Assembly: GCA_021787565.1 (NCBI GenBank)
Contig: JAJYLT010000011.1
Location: 28,690 to 92,689, forward strand
DNA length: 64,000 nt
DNA from: Acidobacteriota bacterium
GTDB taxonomy: Bacteria > Acidobacteriota > UBA4820 > DSQY01
Direction: 5' to 3'
The notes beneath the pieces were generated by a model. The model did not search any database and was not told the origin of the DNA. It saw only the letters and a program-made list of their open reading frames with translations. A program made the translations under genes and the position numbers. Below, in pieces: positions 37,011 to 46,770 of this stretch (its first letter is position 1; the number at the start of each line of letters is the position of its first letter).

Positions 37011-37029
37011 GGCCTCGCTCCTCCTCGCT

Positions 37030-37335
37030 TCAGCCGGTTCGAACCACGGCCACCAGCGTTAGCAGAACGGCCACCAGCAGGCCCCGCCTGAGCCAGAAGA
37101 GCCGGTGGGACCAGAGACCCTCGCGCGGGATGCCGCGGTCCATCCCGAAGAGGATGCCCACGGCCAGGAAGACCCACAGCAGGACGTTGGAGATCGGTTG
37201 GGGGAGGGCCGGCGCGCGCCAGAGCCCGCGGGCGTCCAGCACGATCCCGGCCGCGATGAGGCCGCACACCACGATGTAGGCGCCGGAGGCCAGGCAGAGC
37301 TTTCGAGCCGTCTCCTCGGTCCATTCCCGCGCCAT
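37030..37335 (-). CDS. Small integral membrane protein
   Basis: 101 residues, with three likely helices (about 15-34, 47-65 and 80-98) and a cytosolic basic segment with GIPREGLWSHRLFW. I recognise no named family. Same strand and close spacing as the oxidoreductase gene suggest co-transcription. Confidence 0.65.
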   Translation of the reverse strand: MAREWTEETARKLCLASGAYIVVCGLIAAGIVLDARGLWRAPALPQPISNVLLWVFLAVGILFGMDRGIPREGLWSHRLFWLRRGLLVAVLLTLVAVVRTG

Positions 37336-37408
37336 GAGGCCTCCCGATGCGGCCTAGTGTGTCACAGGCGAGAACGGGAGGAAAGGGCGCCGAGGGCCGG
37401 TTCGCGGG

Positions 37409-37507
37409 TAGGGGACTAGGGGACTAGGTGACTAGGTGACTAGGGGACTAGGGGACTAGGGGACTAGGGGACTAGGGGACTAGGGGACTAGGGGACTAGG
37501 GGACTGG
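37409..37507. repeat. Octamer tandem repeat (GGGGACTA), about 12 units
   Basis: Units are perfect except for two GGTGACTA variants. There are no spacers, so it is not a CRISPR array. Confidence 0.95.
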
Positions 37508-37531
37508 GGGGAGGGCCGCCATCCGGCCGGA

Positions 37532-38791
37532 TCAGGCCTGCCCCGCCGCCGGGGCCTTGGAGTAGCGTTCGGCGCTCTCCCGGACGGGCCTGGGGCGCAT
37601 CTTCCAGGCGAAATAGGGGGCGGCCAGCCGCTTGACGGCCTTCAGCTTGGTCTCGTACCAGAACTTGCCGAGGCCGGGCGGCGCCAAGACCTTGGCATCG
37701 TCCGGGTTGACGATGAGGCTCACTTCGATGTTGGGCGTCATGCCGATGGGGATGCCGTTCCTGCGGCAGGCCTCGTACATGCAGCGCATGACCTCCACCA
37801 TCTCCTCGAAGGGCGGCGGGGGATGGTGCTCCATCTCGGCGCCGATCACGGGGCGGAAGATGCAGACCGTGGGAAAGCATCCCATGGAGGTGATGGTGTC
37901 GATGGCCTTGAGGGTCTCCTCGACGGGCTCCACGCCGGCGATGATCTCCCCCGAATTGCGGCCCTTGCCCATCTTCTTCGCGCAGTACTCCATGGCATCG
38001 AAGAAGGCCTTCTGGCCCACGGTCGCGGCTTTGCCGGGGCAGAGCCGCGCGAAGACCTCCGGGTTCTGGAACTCGTAGCAGAAGGAGAAGTGGTCCGCGC
38101 CCAGGTCCATGAGCCAGTCGTACTTCCAGAAATCCCGGCTGGGGATCACCTGCACCCCCACCAGCGCGCCCACCTTCTCCTTGACGGCCTTCACGTAGGG
38201 GGCGCAGCGGTCCAGCCCCCTCCCCGCCTGATAGCCCGAATTGAAGTGGACGAAGGTGACCCCGTCCTCCTCCTTGGCCGCGAGGGCCGTCTCCACCACG
38301 TCCTCCACGAGCTTCTCGGCCACCTCGTTGACCCCCACGTTCAGGCCCGTGGTGCAGAACTTGCAGCCCTGACTCGGCTCCGTGTACCAGTAGAGACAGG
38401 AGTTGGAGACGTAGATGCCCAGGTAGGTGCCCTGGAGGACGCCCACCTTGCTCATGGGCGTGCCCCGGCTGGTGGTCATGGTGTACCACTTGGGCTGGGG
38501 CGGGATCCGGACCCCGTACTCCAGGCCGAGCTGGCGGTCGTCGGCGATGACGTAGCCGTCGCCGATCTTGAGCAGCCGGTAGGGGGAGGTGCCGGCGAAG
38601 TCCTCCTCCACCGGGACGTTGACCCAGATCTCCTTGTGCCTGGAGGGAATCACGAGTTCGAGGCCCGACCCCAGGCCCGCCCGGGTGCGGGAGAAAAACC
38701 GCCCGTCCAGGTCCAGGGTGCACGACGGATCGATGCGGATCCCCTTGCAGAAGAGGTCCACCTCCAGCTCGGCCGAATTGAGCACCCGCAT
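37532..38791 (-). CDS. Radical SAM protein with CX10CX2C cysteine spacing
   Basis: 419 residues. After about 135 residues without a named fold, the sequence CLYWYTEPSQGCKFC shows three cysteines as C-X10-C-X2-C instead of CX3CX2C. Downstream segments (VTFVHFNSGYQAGRGLDR, GVQVIPSRDFWKYDWLMDLGAD, GEIIAGVEP, ITSMGCFPTVCIFRP) follow a radical SAM TIM-barrel order similar to BioB/MqnE-type proteins. The substrate is unknown. The C-terminus ends next to the octamer repeat. Confidence 0.72.
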   Translation of the reverse strand: MRVLNSAELEVDLFCKGIRIDPSCTLDLDGRFFSRTRAGLGSGLELVIPSRHKEIWVNVPVEEDFAGTSPYRLLKIGDGYVIADDRQLGLEYGVRIPPQPKWYTMTTSRGTPMSKVGVLQGTYLGIYVSNSCLYWYTEPSQGCKFCTTGLNVGVNEVAEKLVEDVVETALAAKEEDGVTFVHFNSGYQAGRGLDRCAPYVKAVKEKVGALVGVQVIPSRDFWKYDWLMDLGADHFSFCYEFQNPEVFARLCPGKAATVGQKAFFDAMEYCAKKMGKGRNSGEIIAGVEPVEETLKAIDTITSMGCFPTVCIFRPVIGAEMEHHPPPPFEEMVEVMRCMYEACRRNGIPIGMTPNIEVSLIVNPDDAKVLAPPGLGKFWYETKLKAVKRLAAPYFAWKMRPRPVRESAERYSKAPAAGQA

Positions 38792-38856
38792 GGTTTCCCT
38801 CCGCCCACAGGGTACGCCAAGTCCCCAGGGGGCTCAAGGCGGTGGAGGAGCGGTGC

Positions 38857-39014
38857 CTGAGATCCTTCCGGGTGAGCCCGCTGCCGGCCTTCTAGGCGTC
38901 ATCCTGACGCACCCTTCGAAGGACTGCCCTGGAAGGATCTCAAGGGCAGGAGGTGCTGAAACGGTGATGGGGATTCTTCCGGGGGAGCCCGTTGCGGGCG
39001 GCCCTCAGAATGAC
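38857..39014. repeat. GTCATCCTGA-type repeat, family D copy 1
   Basis: Contains GATCCTTCCGGG and GTCATCCTGACGCACCCTTCGAAGG, and ends CTCAGAATGAC. Related to 46872-46988. No gene is seen between 38840 and 39165. Confidence 0.7.
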
Positions 39015-39165
39015 GGGGATGAGAAAGGCGGAAAGGGGGTAACTCACGCCACGCAGAAGCTGGAAGGGCCTCTGCCAGGAGCGGCCTCTCGAACGGGGTC
39101 TTTGGCCGTGCTCTCCGTGGCGCACCCGCCGCGAGCCGCCGGTATGGGACTCCGGGAGGGCGGGC

Positions 39166-40422
39166 GTGGCAGAATGGCGGCGGAGGTGGGACGTGCTGAC
39201 CGCGGTCCTCGTCTTTGCCGTCACCTACGTGCTCATCGCCGCCCGGCGGTTCTCCCTGCTCCACATTGGCCGGCCGGCGGGGGCGCTGCTGGGCGCCGTC
39301 GGCATGGTGCTTCTCGGCGTGCTGACGCCAAGGGAGGCCTACGCCTGCGTGGACCTTCCCACCATCGGCCTGCTCTTCGGGATGATGGTGCTGACCGGCT
39401 ATCTTCGCGAGGCGGGCCTCTTTTCCGCGGTGGTGTGGAGGACGTTGGACCGCCGGTGGTCCCCGAGGGCGGTCCTGGGAGGCGTGGTCTGGCTGTCGGG
39501 GCTGGCCTCCGCCTTCCTCGTGAACGACACGGTCTGCCTCATGATGACCCCCCTCCTGTGCGCCCTCGCCGAGGCGTCGGGCCTCGAGCCCCTGCCCTTC
39601 CTGCTGGCCCTCGCGACCTCGGCCAACATCGGCTCCGTGGCCACCCTCGCTGGCAACCCGCAGAACATGCTCATCGGCATGGCCTCCGGGATCCCCTACC
39701 GGGAGTACCTGCTGGTGATGGCGCCCGTGGCCGCCCTCTGCCTCGGGCTGAACCACTGGCTCCTGCTGGCGGTCTTCGGGAAGAGGCTGCGCTCGGGACC
39801 CGGGGCGGAGGCCTCCGGAGAGGCCCCGAGGGTCAAGAGGGCCATCGCCACGAGGAGCCTCCTGGTGCTGGCGGGCGTGGTTCTGGCGTGGCTCCTGGGG
39901 GCAGACCTCGCCTTCACCGCCATCTGCGGGGCGGCCCTCGTGATCCTGGTCAACCGCATCTCACCGTCCAAGGTCTTCAGGGACCTGGACTGGCCCCTGC
40001 TCCTCTTCTTCGCCGCGCTCTTCGTGGTGGTGGGGGGCGTGGAGCGGGCGGGGGTGGTGGCGGCGCTCCGGGCCTGGCTTCCGGCGGGCGGCGGCGCGGC
40101 GGGCATCGCCGGCTTCACCGTCGTCTCCGTGGCGGCGAGCAACCTCTTCTCCAACGTCCCCTTCGTGCTGGTGGCCGCCCGATGGGTGCAGGGGCTGCCC
40201 GCCCCGAGGCTCCACTGGTACCTCCTCGCCCTCACCAGCACCTTCGCTGGCAACCTGACCCTGGTGGGGTCCATGGCCAACCTGATCGTGGCCGAGCTCT
40301 CCGGGGGGCTTCGGGTGATGGGCTTCAGGCAGTACTTCCGCTACGGCGCGCTGGTCACGCTCGTGACCACCGTGGCGGGCGTCCTCTATCTGGTGCTGGC
40401 CTTCGCCCTCTGGCCCGGCTGA
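39166..40422 (+). CDS. ArsB/NhaD/SLC13-type anion or Na+/H+ permease
   Basis: 418 residues from GTG, with GGGAGG eight bases upstream. About eleven hydrophobic helices. LASAFLVNDTVCLMMTPL and ATSANIGSVATLAGNPQNMLIG, repeated in spirit by ASNLFSNVPFVLVAAR and TFAGNLTLVGSMANLIVAE, are the paired hairpin motifs of the ion-transporter (IT) superfamily. The substrate cannot be fixed; arsenite, dicarboxylate or sodium are all possible. Confidence 0.88.
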   Translation: MAEWRRRWDVLTAVLVFAVTYVLIAARRFSLLHIGRPAGALLGAVGMVLLGVLTPREAYACVDLPTIGLLFGMMVLTGYLREAGLFSAVVWRTLDRRWSPRAVLGGVVWLSGLASAFLVNDTVCLMMTPLLCALAEASGLEPLPFLLALATSANIGSVATLAGNPQNMLIGMASGIPYREYLLVMAPVAALCLGLNHWLLLAVFGKRLRSGPGAEASGEAPRVKRAIATRSLLVLAGVVLAWLLGADLAFTAICGAALVILVNRISPSKVFRDLDWPLLLFFAALFVVVGGVERAGVVAALRAWLPAGGGAAGIAGFTVVSVAASNLFSNVPFVLVAARWVQGLPAPRLHWYLLALTSTFAGNLTLVGSMANLIVAELSGGLRVMGFRQYFRYGALVTLVTTVAGVLYLVLAFALWPG

Positions 40423-40428
40423 GGCGCC

Positions 40429-40625
40429 CTAGTGTTGTGTCCCCGTCCTGTGTTTACGGTGGCCTTTTCCCGGGACACAACACTTCCCAAGGGGCTCCGC
40501 CCCTAGGGCGCCCGCCTGCGGCGGGCTGTTACCCCGAAAGAGCGGGGAGGCTTCCTCCCCGCACCCCTCCGTGTGCTGTCTATGGCCTGCTTCCATGGTG
40601 AACCATCACTCTGACAGCACACTAG
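40429..40625. repeat. Multi-hairpin element between convergent genes
   Basis: Ends are imperfect inverted repeats (CTAGTGTTGTGTC and the complement of CTAGTGTGCTGTC). A perfect 13-bp pair AGTGTTGTGTCCC/GGGACACAACACT (40431-40443, 40472-40484) and a 10-bp pair GTGTGCTGTC/GACAGCACAC (40571-40580, 40613-40622) flank several GC hairpins. It occupies the whole gap and may terminate both neighbours. Confidence 0.6.
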
Positions 40626-41080
40626 CGCAGGGTCTCGCGGGTGATGGTGACCTGGGCCCCCACGCGGAAGAACTCCCGCGCGGTATGGAGGCTCTGGTTC
40701 TGCGGATCCTGAACGGTCCGTTCCAGGAGCTTGGGCCGGATCCTCACGAGCAATTCACCCTTGGCATCGGGGAGCGAGCGGACTTGCCCGATGGGCATGT
40801 TGAACAGACCGGTGCCCAGGTTGAACGCCAGCCGGACGGTCATGCCCGGCTCCACGGGAATGGGCGTGACGCCCACCCCCCGCACGCCGGGAGTCGCCTT
40901 TTCCAGTTTCACCGTGGCCGTGATGTGTCCGTGATCTTCGCGGATGGCGACGATGCGCCCCTGCCGGAAGGGTTCGTACGGGGCGCCGAGGGGCACTCCC
41001 TGGGCGCTAAGGGCCGTCGAGGCGAGCGTGGCGAGCAGCGCCGCGAGGAGCCAGCGAGAGGAGATGTCGAGCCGCAGCAT
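40622..41080 (-). CDS. Exported protein of unknown function
   Basis: 152 residues. A signal peptide (about 1-26, ...ASTALSAQG) is followed by a beta-rich domain (GRIVAIREDHGHITATVKLEKA, GMTVRLAFNLGTGLFNMPIGQVRSL) that resembles an OB- or SH3-like fold. No named family. The stop codon is formed by the end of the hairpin element at 40429-40625. Transcribed divergently from tamB. Confidence 0.68.
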   Translation of the reverse strand: MLRLDISSRWLLAALLATLASTALSAQGVPLGAPYEPFRQGRIVAIREDHGHITATVKLEKATPGVRGVGVTPIPVEPGMTVRLAFNLGTGLFNMPIGQVRSLPDAKGELLVRIRPKLLERTVQDPQNQSLHTAREFFRVGAQVTITRETLR

Positions 41081-41250
41081 GGTCTGTTCCTCCTGGGGTA
41101 AGGCTAGGGCCCCGGCGACGCGCCGTCAAGCGCGCCGGCGGAAGGCAGACCGGCTCGACACGGGGGAACGGTCTTGGATAGCCAGGACCGAAGGTATACT
41201 GGGCGCAAGGCACGGCGCGGCGGTGGCGTCGCACCAGGGGGAGGCCAGAC

Positions 41251-44200
41251 GTGAGGCGAAAGCTCGTCAAGGTTCTGCTGTGGGGTTCGGCGGCCCTGCT
41301 CGCGGCGATGGGCGCGGTGGTCCTCCTGGCCCTCTTCACGCCGCTGCCCGACCGGATCGCTCAGGACCTGCTCGCCAGGGCCGTGAGCCGGAGCGGAGGC
41401 ACGCTCGCGATCGCCCGCCGTGAGGGCCGCCTCGTCAAGGGGCTGGACCTCTACGGCGTCTCCTTCTCGCTTCCCGGCAAGGTCACCTTCACGGCCCGGC
41501 ACCTCCACGTGCGCCTGTCGGTGCTGCCCCTGGGGGCGGGGATCATCCGCGTGACCGACGTGGTCATCGAGGGCCCCGACCTTGACCTGACCCGGCCCGC
41601 CCCCGGCGGGGGGCCGGCCTCCGCCTCCCGGGGCCTGCCCAGGTGGCTGAACGTCTGGGTGCCACGCTTCCAGGTCAAGGCCGGGCGCTTCGCGTGGCAC
41701 GGGCGGCCGGCGGCCGCGCCCCTTCTCTGGAGCGGCATCGCCGCCGAGGGCTCGGCCACCCTCTCCAACGGCTCCCTCCACCTGGCGCTGGCCTCGCTGG
41801 AGGCCCTCTGTCCGGCGGCGCTCCCTTCCAGGCTGAGGGCCTCCGGGAGCTTCGGCTGGTCGGCCGGCGGGAGCGGACGCTTTGACGGGGAGGTCTCCTC
41901 CGCCCTCTCCCGCGTGAAGGGACAGGCCAGCCTGAAGGCAGGCGGGACCTACTCCGCCGACCTCGCCTTCGCTCCGCTGGCCCTGCGCGAGGCGGCCGTG
42001 GGGTGGGCGGCGGCCCCGGACCTGTTGCTCACCGGTAGCGCGGAGGTGAAGGGCGAGGGCGGAACGCTCCGCTGGAAGGCCAAGCTGGACGCGAAGGGGC
42101 TGGGGCCCGTCAGCTCCGACGGCAGCGGAGAGATCTCCTCCGGCCGCGTGCACCTTCAGGGCACGGCGGCCACCGGGGGCGCCTCCCTGAGCCCCTTCTG
42201 GAAGACGCCCGCGGGCCGGGAGGCGCAGGTGGCGGGCACGGCGAACTGGTCCGTGGACGGGGGCCGCGGCGCCGTCCGGTGGAAGGCCGACGGGGAGCTC
42301 CGCTCCTCGCGGATCTGGGGCTTCTCCGTTCAGGGCGCCCGCGTCCGGGCCGAGGGCACCGCTCACGAGGGCTCGCTGTCGGTCGAGGGCCAGGCGGCCA
42401 TGGCCGGGGCCGTGCACGGCAGCCTCTCCTGGAGGCTGCATCCCGCGCACTGGCAGACGGAGCTCGCCGGCGAGAAAGTGGACCTTCAGGGCGTGCTGAG
42501 TGAGCTGGGCCTCATGCCGGCCCTTCCGGCCGGCCTCCATCCGCCGGAGGGGCCCTGGAAGGTGGGGGCCCTCTCCATGGGCCAGGAGGCGGCCCAGGGC
42601 TTCACCCTCTCGGCCAAGGTTACGGACCCCCACGGCGGGGAGTGGAGCGTGGCGGCCGGCCCGCTGGGCTCCGGCCGCCCAGTAATCTGGTCGGCGGCGG
42701 TCACCTCGCTCGATCCCTCCTTCTGGGGGCTGGGTCCGGCCGGGCGGCTGGGCGGTCGGGCGACCTTTCAGGGCCCCTCGGCGCGGGAGGGCCTCCTGGA
42801 CCTGGAGCTGGGATCGGGCCAGTGGGACGGCGTCGCCTTCTCGCCCCTGTCCCTGCGGCTCCACCTGGCCCCCTCGGGCACGACCCTGGCCCCGGCGACG
42901 CTGTCCTGCGATCTGGGAACGGCCAGGATCGGCGGCGCCCTCTCCTCCGATGGCCAGCTCATGGCCGAGGTGAAGGGCGAGGTGAAGGACGCCGCCCGGC
43001 TCGGCCGCCTTTTCGGCCTCGAAGGGCTGACGGGCGACCTGAAGGCCGACGTGCACCTGGGGGGGCCGTGGAAGAACCCGTCGGCGGAGGGGACGGCCTC
43101 GGCGGAAGGGGGCTCTTTCGGCACCCTTAAGCTGACCCGCCTGGAGGCCTCCGGGCGCTGGGGCGGCACCGGGGGCGCCTCGGACCTGAAGCTCTCTTAC
43201 ACCGGCCTGCGGGCCTCGGAGACGGACCTCGGCGACGGCTCCGTGGACCTGCGGGGCATCCCCGCCCGGGCGGAGGTGACCTGGAAGGCCCTCCTGCCGG
43301 GCAAGAGGAACCTGTCGTTCCGGGTGAGCGGGGCCCTCGTCCCGCCCCGCATGGACCTCCGGGTGTCGGACATCCTGATCGAGACCACCGGCAAGCGCTT
43401 CGCCCAGGAGGGGGAGGCGCGCGTGGAGTGGACGCGCGACGCCCTGGGGTGGTCGGGCCTGGTGCTCGTCAAGCAGAAGAGCCGGCTGGAGGCGGAGGGC
43501 CGCCTGGACCTGCGCGACGGCTTCGCCGCCGCCCCCATGCAGGGACGCGTCGTGGCCGTCCACCTTCCCCTGGCCCTCCTCCCCCTGCCGCGGACGGCGG
43601 GCGCCATGGAGGGCTACCTGGCGGCCGACCTGACCTGGTCGGGGCGCCTGGACGCGCCCCAGATCAACGGTACGGCGGAGCTGACCGAGGGGAGCTACAC
43701 CTACCCCGAGAGCGACCTCACCATCGCCCCCATCACGCTGGCCATGAAGGCCAAGGGCGACCGCCTCGTCCTCACCCGGGGCACGGCCACCACGCGCGAG
43801 GGGGGGCGAGCGGACGCCACGGGCTACGTCCAGTTCAGGGGCTTTCTGCCCGCGACCTTCGACTTCCGCGTGATGGCGAAGGCCTTCCCCTTCGTCGTGG
43901 GGAGGGAGATCGACGGCCTCGCCGACGTCAGCGCCGGGCTCTCGGGCTCCATCGAGAGGCCCGTCATCAGCGGCGAGGCCCAGATCCTCAAGGGGAAAGT
44001 CGAGCTCCCCGACCTCGCCCAGCAGCAGCCCATGCCGGCCACCGTCCGCTTCGTGAACGTCCCCAAGGGGCTCGATCTGGGCCGGGAGCAGGAGCGGAGT
44101 GCCCCGTCCGTCGTGGGGCGCCTCAGGGGCCAGGTGGTCCTCTCCAGCCAGGGCGGCCTCTGGGCGAGCAACCGGAACCTGCTGGCCGAGGTCACGGGCC

Positions 44201-44832
44201 AGATCACCGTGCGCCTCACCGCCAAGGGCCCGGCCGTGGGCGGCCGCCTGAACCTCCAGCAGGGGAGGTACCTCTTCGAGGGGAAGAAGTTCCTCATCCA
44301 GGAGTCGAGCATCAGCTTCAACGGCACCACCGACCTGGTGCCCTACCTGGACGTCACCGCGCTCTACAAGGCCGACAGCGCGGACATCACCATCCGCCTC
44401 ACGGGGAACCCGGCCCATCCGGACCTCACCCTCACCTCCGATCCGGCCATGGAGAAGGCCGACATCCTGGCCACGCTCCTCTTCGGTCGCCCCCTGGGCG
44501 ACCTCAACGCCGGCGAGCGCTCGTCCTGGTCCAGCGCGGCCGCCGGCATGGCCGCCCGGTACCAGGCCGCGCCCCTGCTGGAGGACATCCGGGGCAAGCT
44601 GGGCCTGGACACCCTCACGGTAGGCACCTCCTCCGCCGGGCAGGGCACCGCGTTGGGTTTCTCCAAATATCTGGGGGACCGCACCGTGGTGGAGTACCAG
44701 CAGATCTTCGGCACCCTGCCGGGCGAGAGGGTGAACCTGCGATACCGCGTGAACCGCCACCTGAGCCTCCAGACCCAGGTGAGCACCAACGGCGAATCGG
44801 GGGGCGACGTGCTGTGGGAGCAGCGGTACTGA
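41251..44832 (+). CDS. tamB: Translocation and assembly module protein TamB
   Basis: 1193 residues from GTG, with GGGGGAGG upstream. One N-terminal membrane helix (about 8-30), then a very long beta-helical AsmA/DUF490-type body, ending in the conserved C-terminal DUF490 domain (VTGQITVRLTAKGPAVGGRLNLQQGRYLFEG region; FGRPLGDLNAGERSS; DTLTVGTSS). It spans the periplasm from the inner membrane to the TamA barrel and is implicated in lipid transport and outer-membrane protein assembly. The stop overlaps the tamA start by one base (TGATG). Confidence 0.92.
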   Translation: MRRKLVKVLLWGSAALLAAMGAVVLLALFTPLPDRIAQDLLARAVSRSGGTLAIARREGRLVKGLDLYGVSFSLPGKVTFTARHLHVRLSVLPLGAGIIRVTDVVIEGPDLDLTRPAPGGGPASASRGLPRWLNVWVPRFQVKAGRFAWHGRPAAAPLLWSGIAAEGSATLSNGSLHLALASLEALCPAALPSRLRASGSFGWSAGGSGRFDGEVSSALSRVKGQASLKAGGTYSADLAFAPLALREAAVGWAAAPDLLLTGSAEVKGEGGTLRWKAKLDAKGLGPVSSDGSGEISSGRVHLQGTAATGGASLSPFWKTPAGREAQVAGTANWSVDGGRGAVRWKADGELRSSRIWGFSVQGARVRAEGTAHEGSLSVEGQAAMAGAVHGSLSWRLHPAHWQTELAGEKVDLQGVLSELGLMPALPAGLHPPEGPWKVGALSMGQEAAQGFTLSAKVTDPHGGEWSVAAGPLGSGRPVIWSAAVTSLDPSFWGLGPAGRLGGRATFQGPSAREGLLDLELGSGQWDGVAFSPLSLRLHLAPSGTTLAPATLSCDLGTARIGGALSSDGQLMAEVKGEVKDAARLGRLFGLEGLTGDLKADVHLGGPWKNPSAEGTASAEGGSFGTLKLTRLEASGRWGGTGGASDLKLSYTGLRASETDLGDGSVDLRGIPARAEVTWKALLPGKRNLSFRVSGALVPPRMDLRVSDILIETTGKRFAQEGEARVEWTRDALGWSGLVLVKQKSRLEAEGRLDLRDGFAAAPMQGRVVAVHLPLALLPLPRTAGAMEGYLAADLTWSGRLDAPQINGTAELTEGSYTYPESDLTIAPITLAMKAKGDRLVLTRGTATTREGGRADATGYVQFRGFLPATFDFRVMAKAFPFVVGREIDGLADVSAGLSGSIERPVISGEAQILKGKVELPDLAQQQPMPATVRFVNVPKGLDLGREQERSAPSVVGRLRGQVVLSSQGGLWASNRNLLAEVTGQITVRLTAKGPAVGGRLNLQQGRYLFEGKKFLIQESSISFNGTTDLVPYLDVTALYKADSADITIRLTGNPAHPDLTLTSDPAMEKADILATLLFGRPLGDLNAGERSSWSSAAAGMAARYQAAPLLEDIRGKLGLDTLTVGTSSAGQGTALGFSKYLGDRTVVEYQQIFGTLPGERVNLRYRVNRHLSLQTQVSTNGESGGDVLWEQRY

Positions 44833-46673
44833 TGCGCGGGCGGGGGAGGCTGTGCGCGGCTCTGCTGGCGGCCCTGCTCTGGACGGCGTGCCTCGCGGCG
44901 CAGGGGCCCGCGGCGCAGGGGCCCGCGGCGCAGGGCGCCCCGGCGGGCGAGGCCTTCCGTGAGGTTCGCTTCCAGGGCAACCACGCCTTTCCGGACAAGA
45001 AGCTCTATGACGTGACGGGCCTCTCGCGGCCCTCTCGCCTGCGCCTCTTCAAGGGGCACGCCACCTACAGCCGCGCGGAGCTGGAGTCGCGCGTTCAGGA
45101 GCTGCTCCTCTTCTACCAGCGCGGCGGCTACTTCGAGGCCAGCGCCGAGCTCAAGGCGGAGGGCGGCGGGAAGGCCCTCATCCTCATCCGGGAGGGGCCG
45201 CCGGGGCGCGTGTCGTCCGTGGACCTCCGCCTCGAACCGGCCGGTGCGCCTCAGCCCATCCCCCTCTCGGTCCTGCAGCGGAAGCTGCCCGTTCAGCCGG
45301 GCGACGTCTTTTCGGCCCAGAGCTACGGCGACGCCGCGCAGATGCTGGCCCGCGCCTGGCAGGACCGGGGCTTCCCCTTCGCCGAGGTCTCGCCCGAGGC
45401 CGTGGCCGACGTGGCGGCCCACGAGGTCGCCGTCTCCTACACCGTCAAGCCCGGCGAGGCCATGCGCTTCGGCCCCGTCACGCTGGAGGGGGTCATCCAC
45501 GCGGAGCCGCTCATCCTCAGGCGGGCCCTCGCGTTCCGCACCAACGAGCCCTTCGACCAGCGGAAGGTGGAGAAGAGCATCGCGAACCTCTACCGCCTCG
45601 GGCTCTTCGACCTCGTGAACATCCACCTCAAGAAGAAGGGCGGACCGCCCGGCATGGTCCCCGTGGTGGTCCGCGTCAAGGAGGGGCGCCACCGGCGGTT
45701 CCAGGGCAGCGTGGGCTACGGCACGGAGGAGGGGCCCCGGGGCTCCCTGAGCTGGGAGACGCTCCGCGTGGACGACCGCGTGGTGGACATCGGGACGGCC
45801 TTCCGCACCTCCGACCTCGTCAGGGAGGGCTCCCTCTGGTTCCGCAGGCCCTACTTCTGGACCTCCGACAACTGGTTCAACGCCGATCTGGTCTACGGCC
45901 GGCGGGTCGAGAACTCCTTCACCTACCGCTCCGCCAAGGCCAGGGTGGGGCTCGACCACACCTTCTCGGAGCGCTGGACGGGCGAGCTCTACCTGGTGGG
46001 CGAGCGGGTCCTCCAGGTGACCCCCGACGTGGCGCTCGACCAGGCGCTCTCCGCCGGGGCGAGGGATGTGGCCACCATGGGCTCCGTGGCCGCCTCGGTC
46101 ACCTACCGGACCACGGACGACCCCGTCAGTCCCAGCCGCGGGCTCCTCGCCACGCTCTCCGCCGAGCCGACGCACGTGCTCACCACGGGCGACAACTTCA
46201 CCAAGACCGACCTGGCCGTCCACTCCTACTTCCCGCTGAGCCACCGCTGGGTGCTGGCGCTGCGCATGGAGCTGGGGGCCATCCTCACCAGCCAGAAGCC
46301 CTCCCAGATCCCCATCACGCGGCGCTTCTACGCGGGCGGGGCCAACAGCCTCCGGGGCTACAAGTACGACAGCCTCGGCCCCCTCTCGAAGGATGGGGCG
46401 CTCCTGGGCGGCAGCGGCCTGGCCCTGGCCTCGGCGGAGCTGCGCTTCCCGCTGCCCGGCGAGCTGACGGGGCTGGTGTTTGTAGACGCGGGCAACGCCC
46501 TCAAGAAGCCCCTCGACTTCAGGGGGGCCACCATCTACTCCGGCACGGGCTTCGGCGTCCGCTACAAGACCCCCGTGGGGCCGCTCGGCGCGGACCTGGC
46601 CTGGAAGCTGAAGAAGGACCCCCGCGACCCCTCCGGCTTTCAGCTCTACTTCTTCATCGGGTACGCGTTCTGA
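44832..46673 (+). CDS. tamA: Outer-membrane assembly factor TamA (BamA/Omp85 family)
   Basis: 613 residues. The N-terminus has a signal peptide and a short triplicated AQGPA motif. POTRA domains (about 40-280) are followed by a 16-strand Omp85 barrel (about 285-613) with the RRFYAGGANSLRGY motif (the VRGY/F-type signature of strand 12 to loop 6) and a C-terminal aromatic residue (YAF). The length and pairing with tamB favour TamA over BamA. Confidence 0.92.
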   Translation: MRGRGRLCAALLAALLWTACLAAQGPAAQGPAAQGAPAGEAFREVRFQGNHAFPDKKLYDVTGLSRPSRLRLFKGHATYSRAELESRVQELLLFYQRGGYFEASAELKAEGGGKALILIREGPPGRVSSVDLRLEPAGAPQPIPLSVLQRKLPVQPGDVFSAQSYGDAAQMLARAWQDRGFPFAEVSPEAVADVAAHEVAVSYTVKPGEAMRFGPVTLEGVIHAEPLILRRALAFRTNEPFDQRKVEKSIANLYRLGLFDLVNIHLKKKGGPPGMVPVVVRVKEGRHRRFQGSVGYGTEEGPRGSLSWETLRVDDRVVDIGTAFRTSDLVREGSLWFRRPYFWTSDNWFNADLVYGRRVENSFTYRSAKARVGLDHTFSERWTGELYLVGERVLQVTPDVALDQALSAGARDVATMGSVAASVTYRTTDDPVSPSRGLLATLSAEPTHVLTTGDNFTKTDLAVHSYFPLSHRWVLALRMELGAILTSQKPSQIPITRRFYAGGANSLRGYKYDSLGPLSKDGALLGGSGLALASAELRFPLPGELTGLVFVDAGNALKKPLDFRGATIYSGTGFGVRYKTPVGPLGADLAWKLKKDPRDPSGFQLYFFIGYAF

Positions 46674-46677
46674 GGCG

Positions 46678-46770
46678 AGGGGCGATGAAGCGATTAAGCG
46701 ATTGAGCGATTGAGCGATTAAGCGATTGAGCGATGAAGCGATTAAGCGATTGAGCAATGAGGCGATGAAG
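46678..46770. repeat. Octamer repeat (GCGATTGA/GCGATTAA/GCGATGAA)
   Basis: About eleven imperfect 8-bp units directly after tamA. Confidence 0.85.

Noticed and set aside
37409..37507. Possible CRISPR array
   Set aside because: Repeats are contiguous octamers without spacers, and no cas genes are present.
41104..44760. Very long minus-strand open frame opposite tamB
   Set aside because: Typical antisense shadow in GC-rich DNA: biased toward Gly, Arg, Pro and His, no motifs, no ribosome site, and a certain gene on the other strand.
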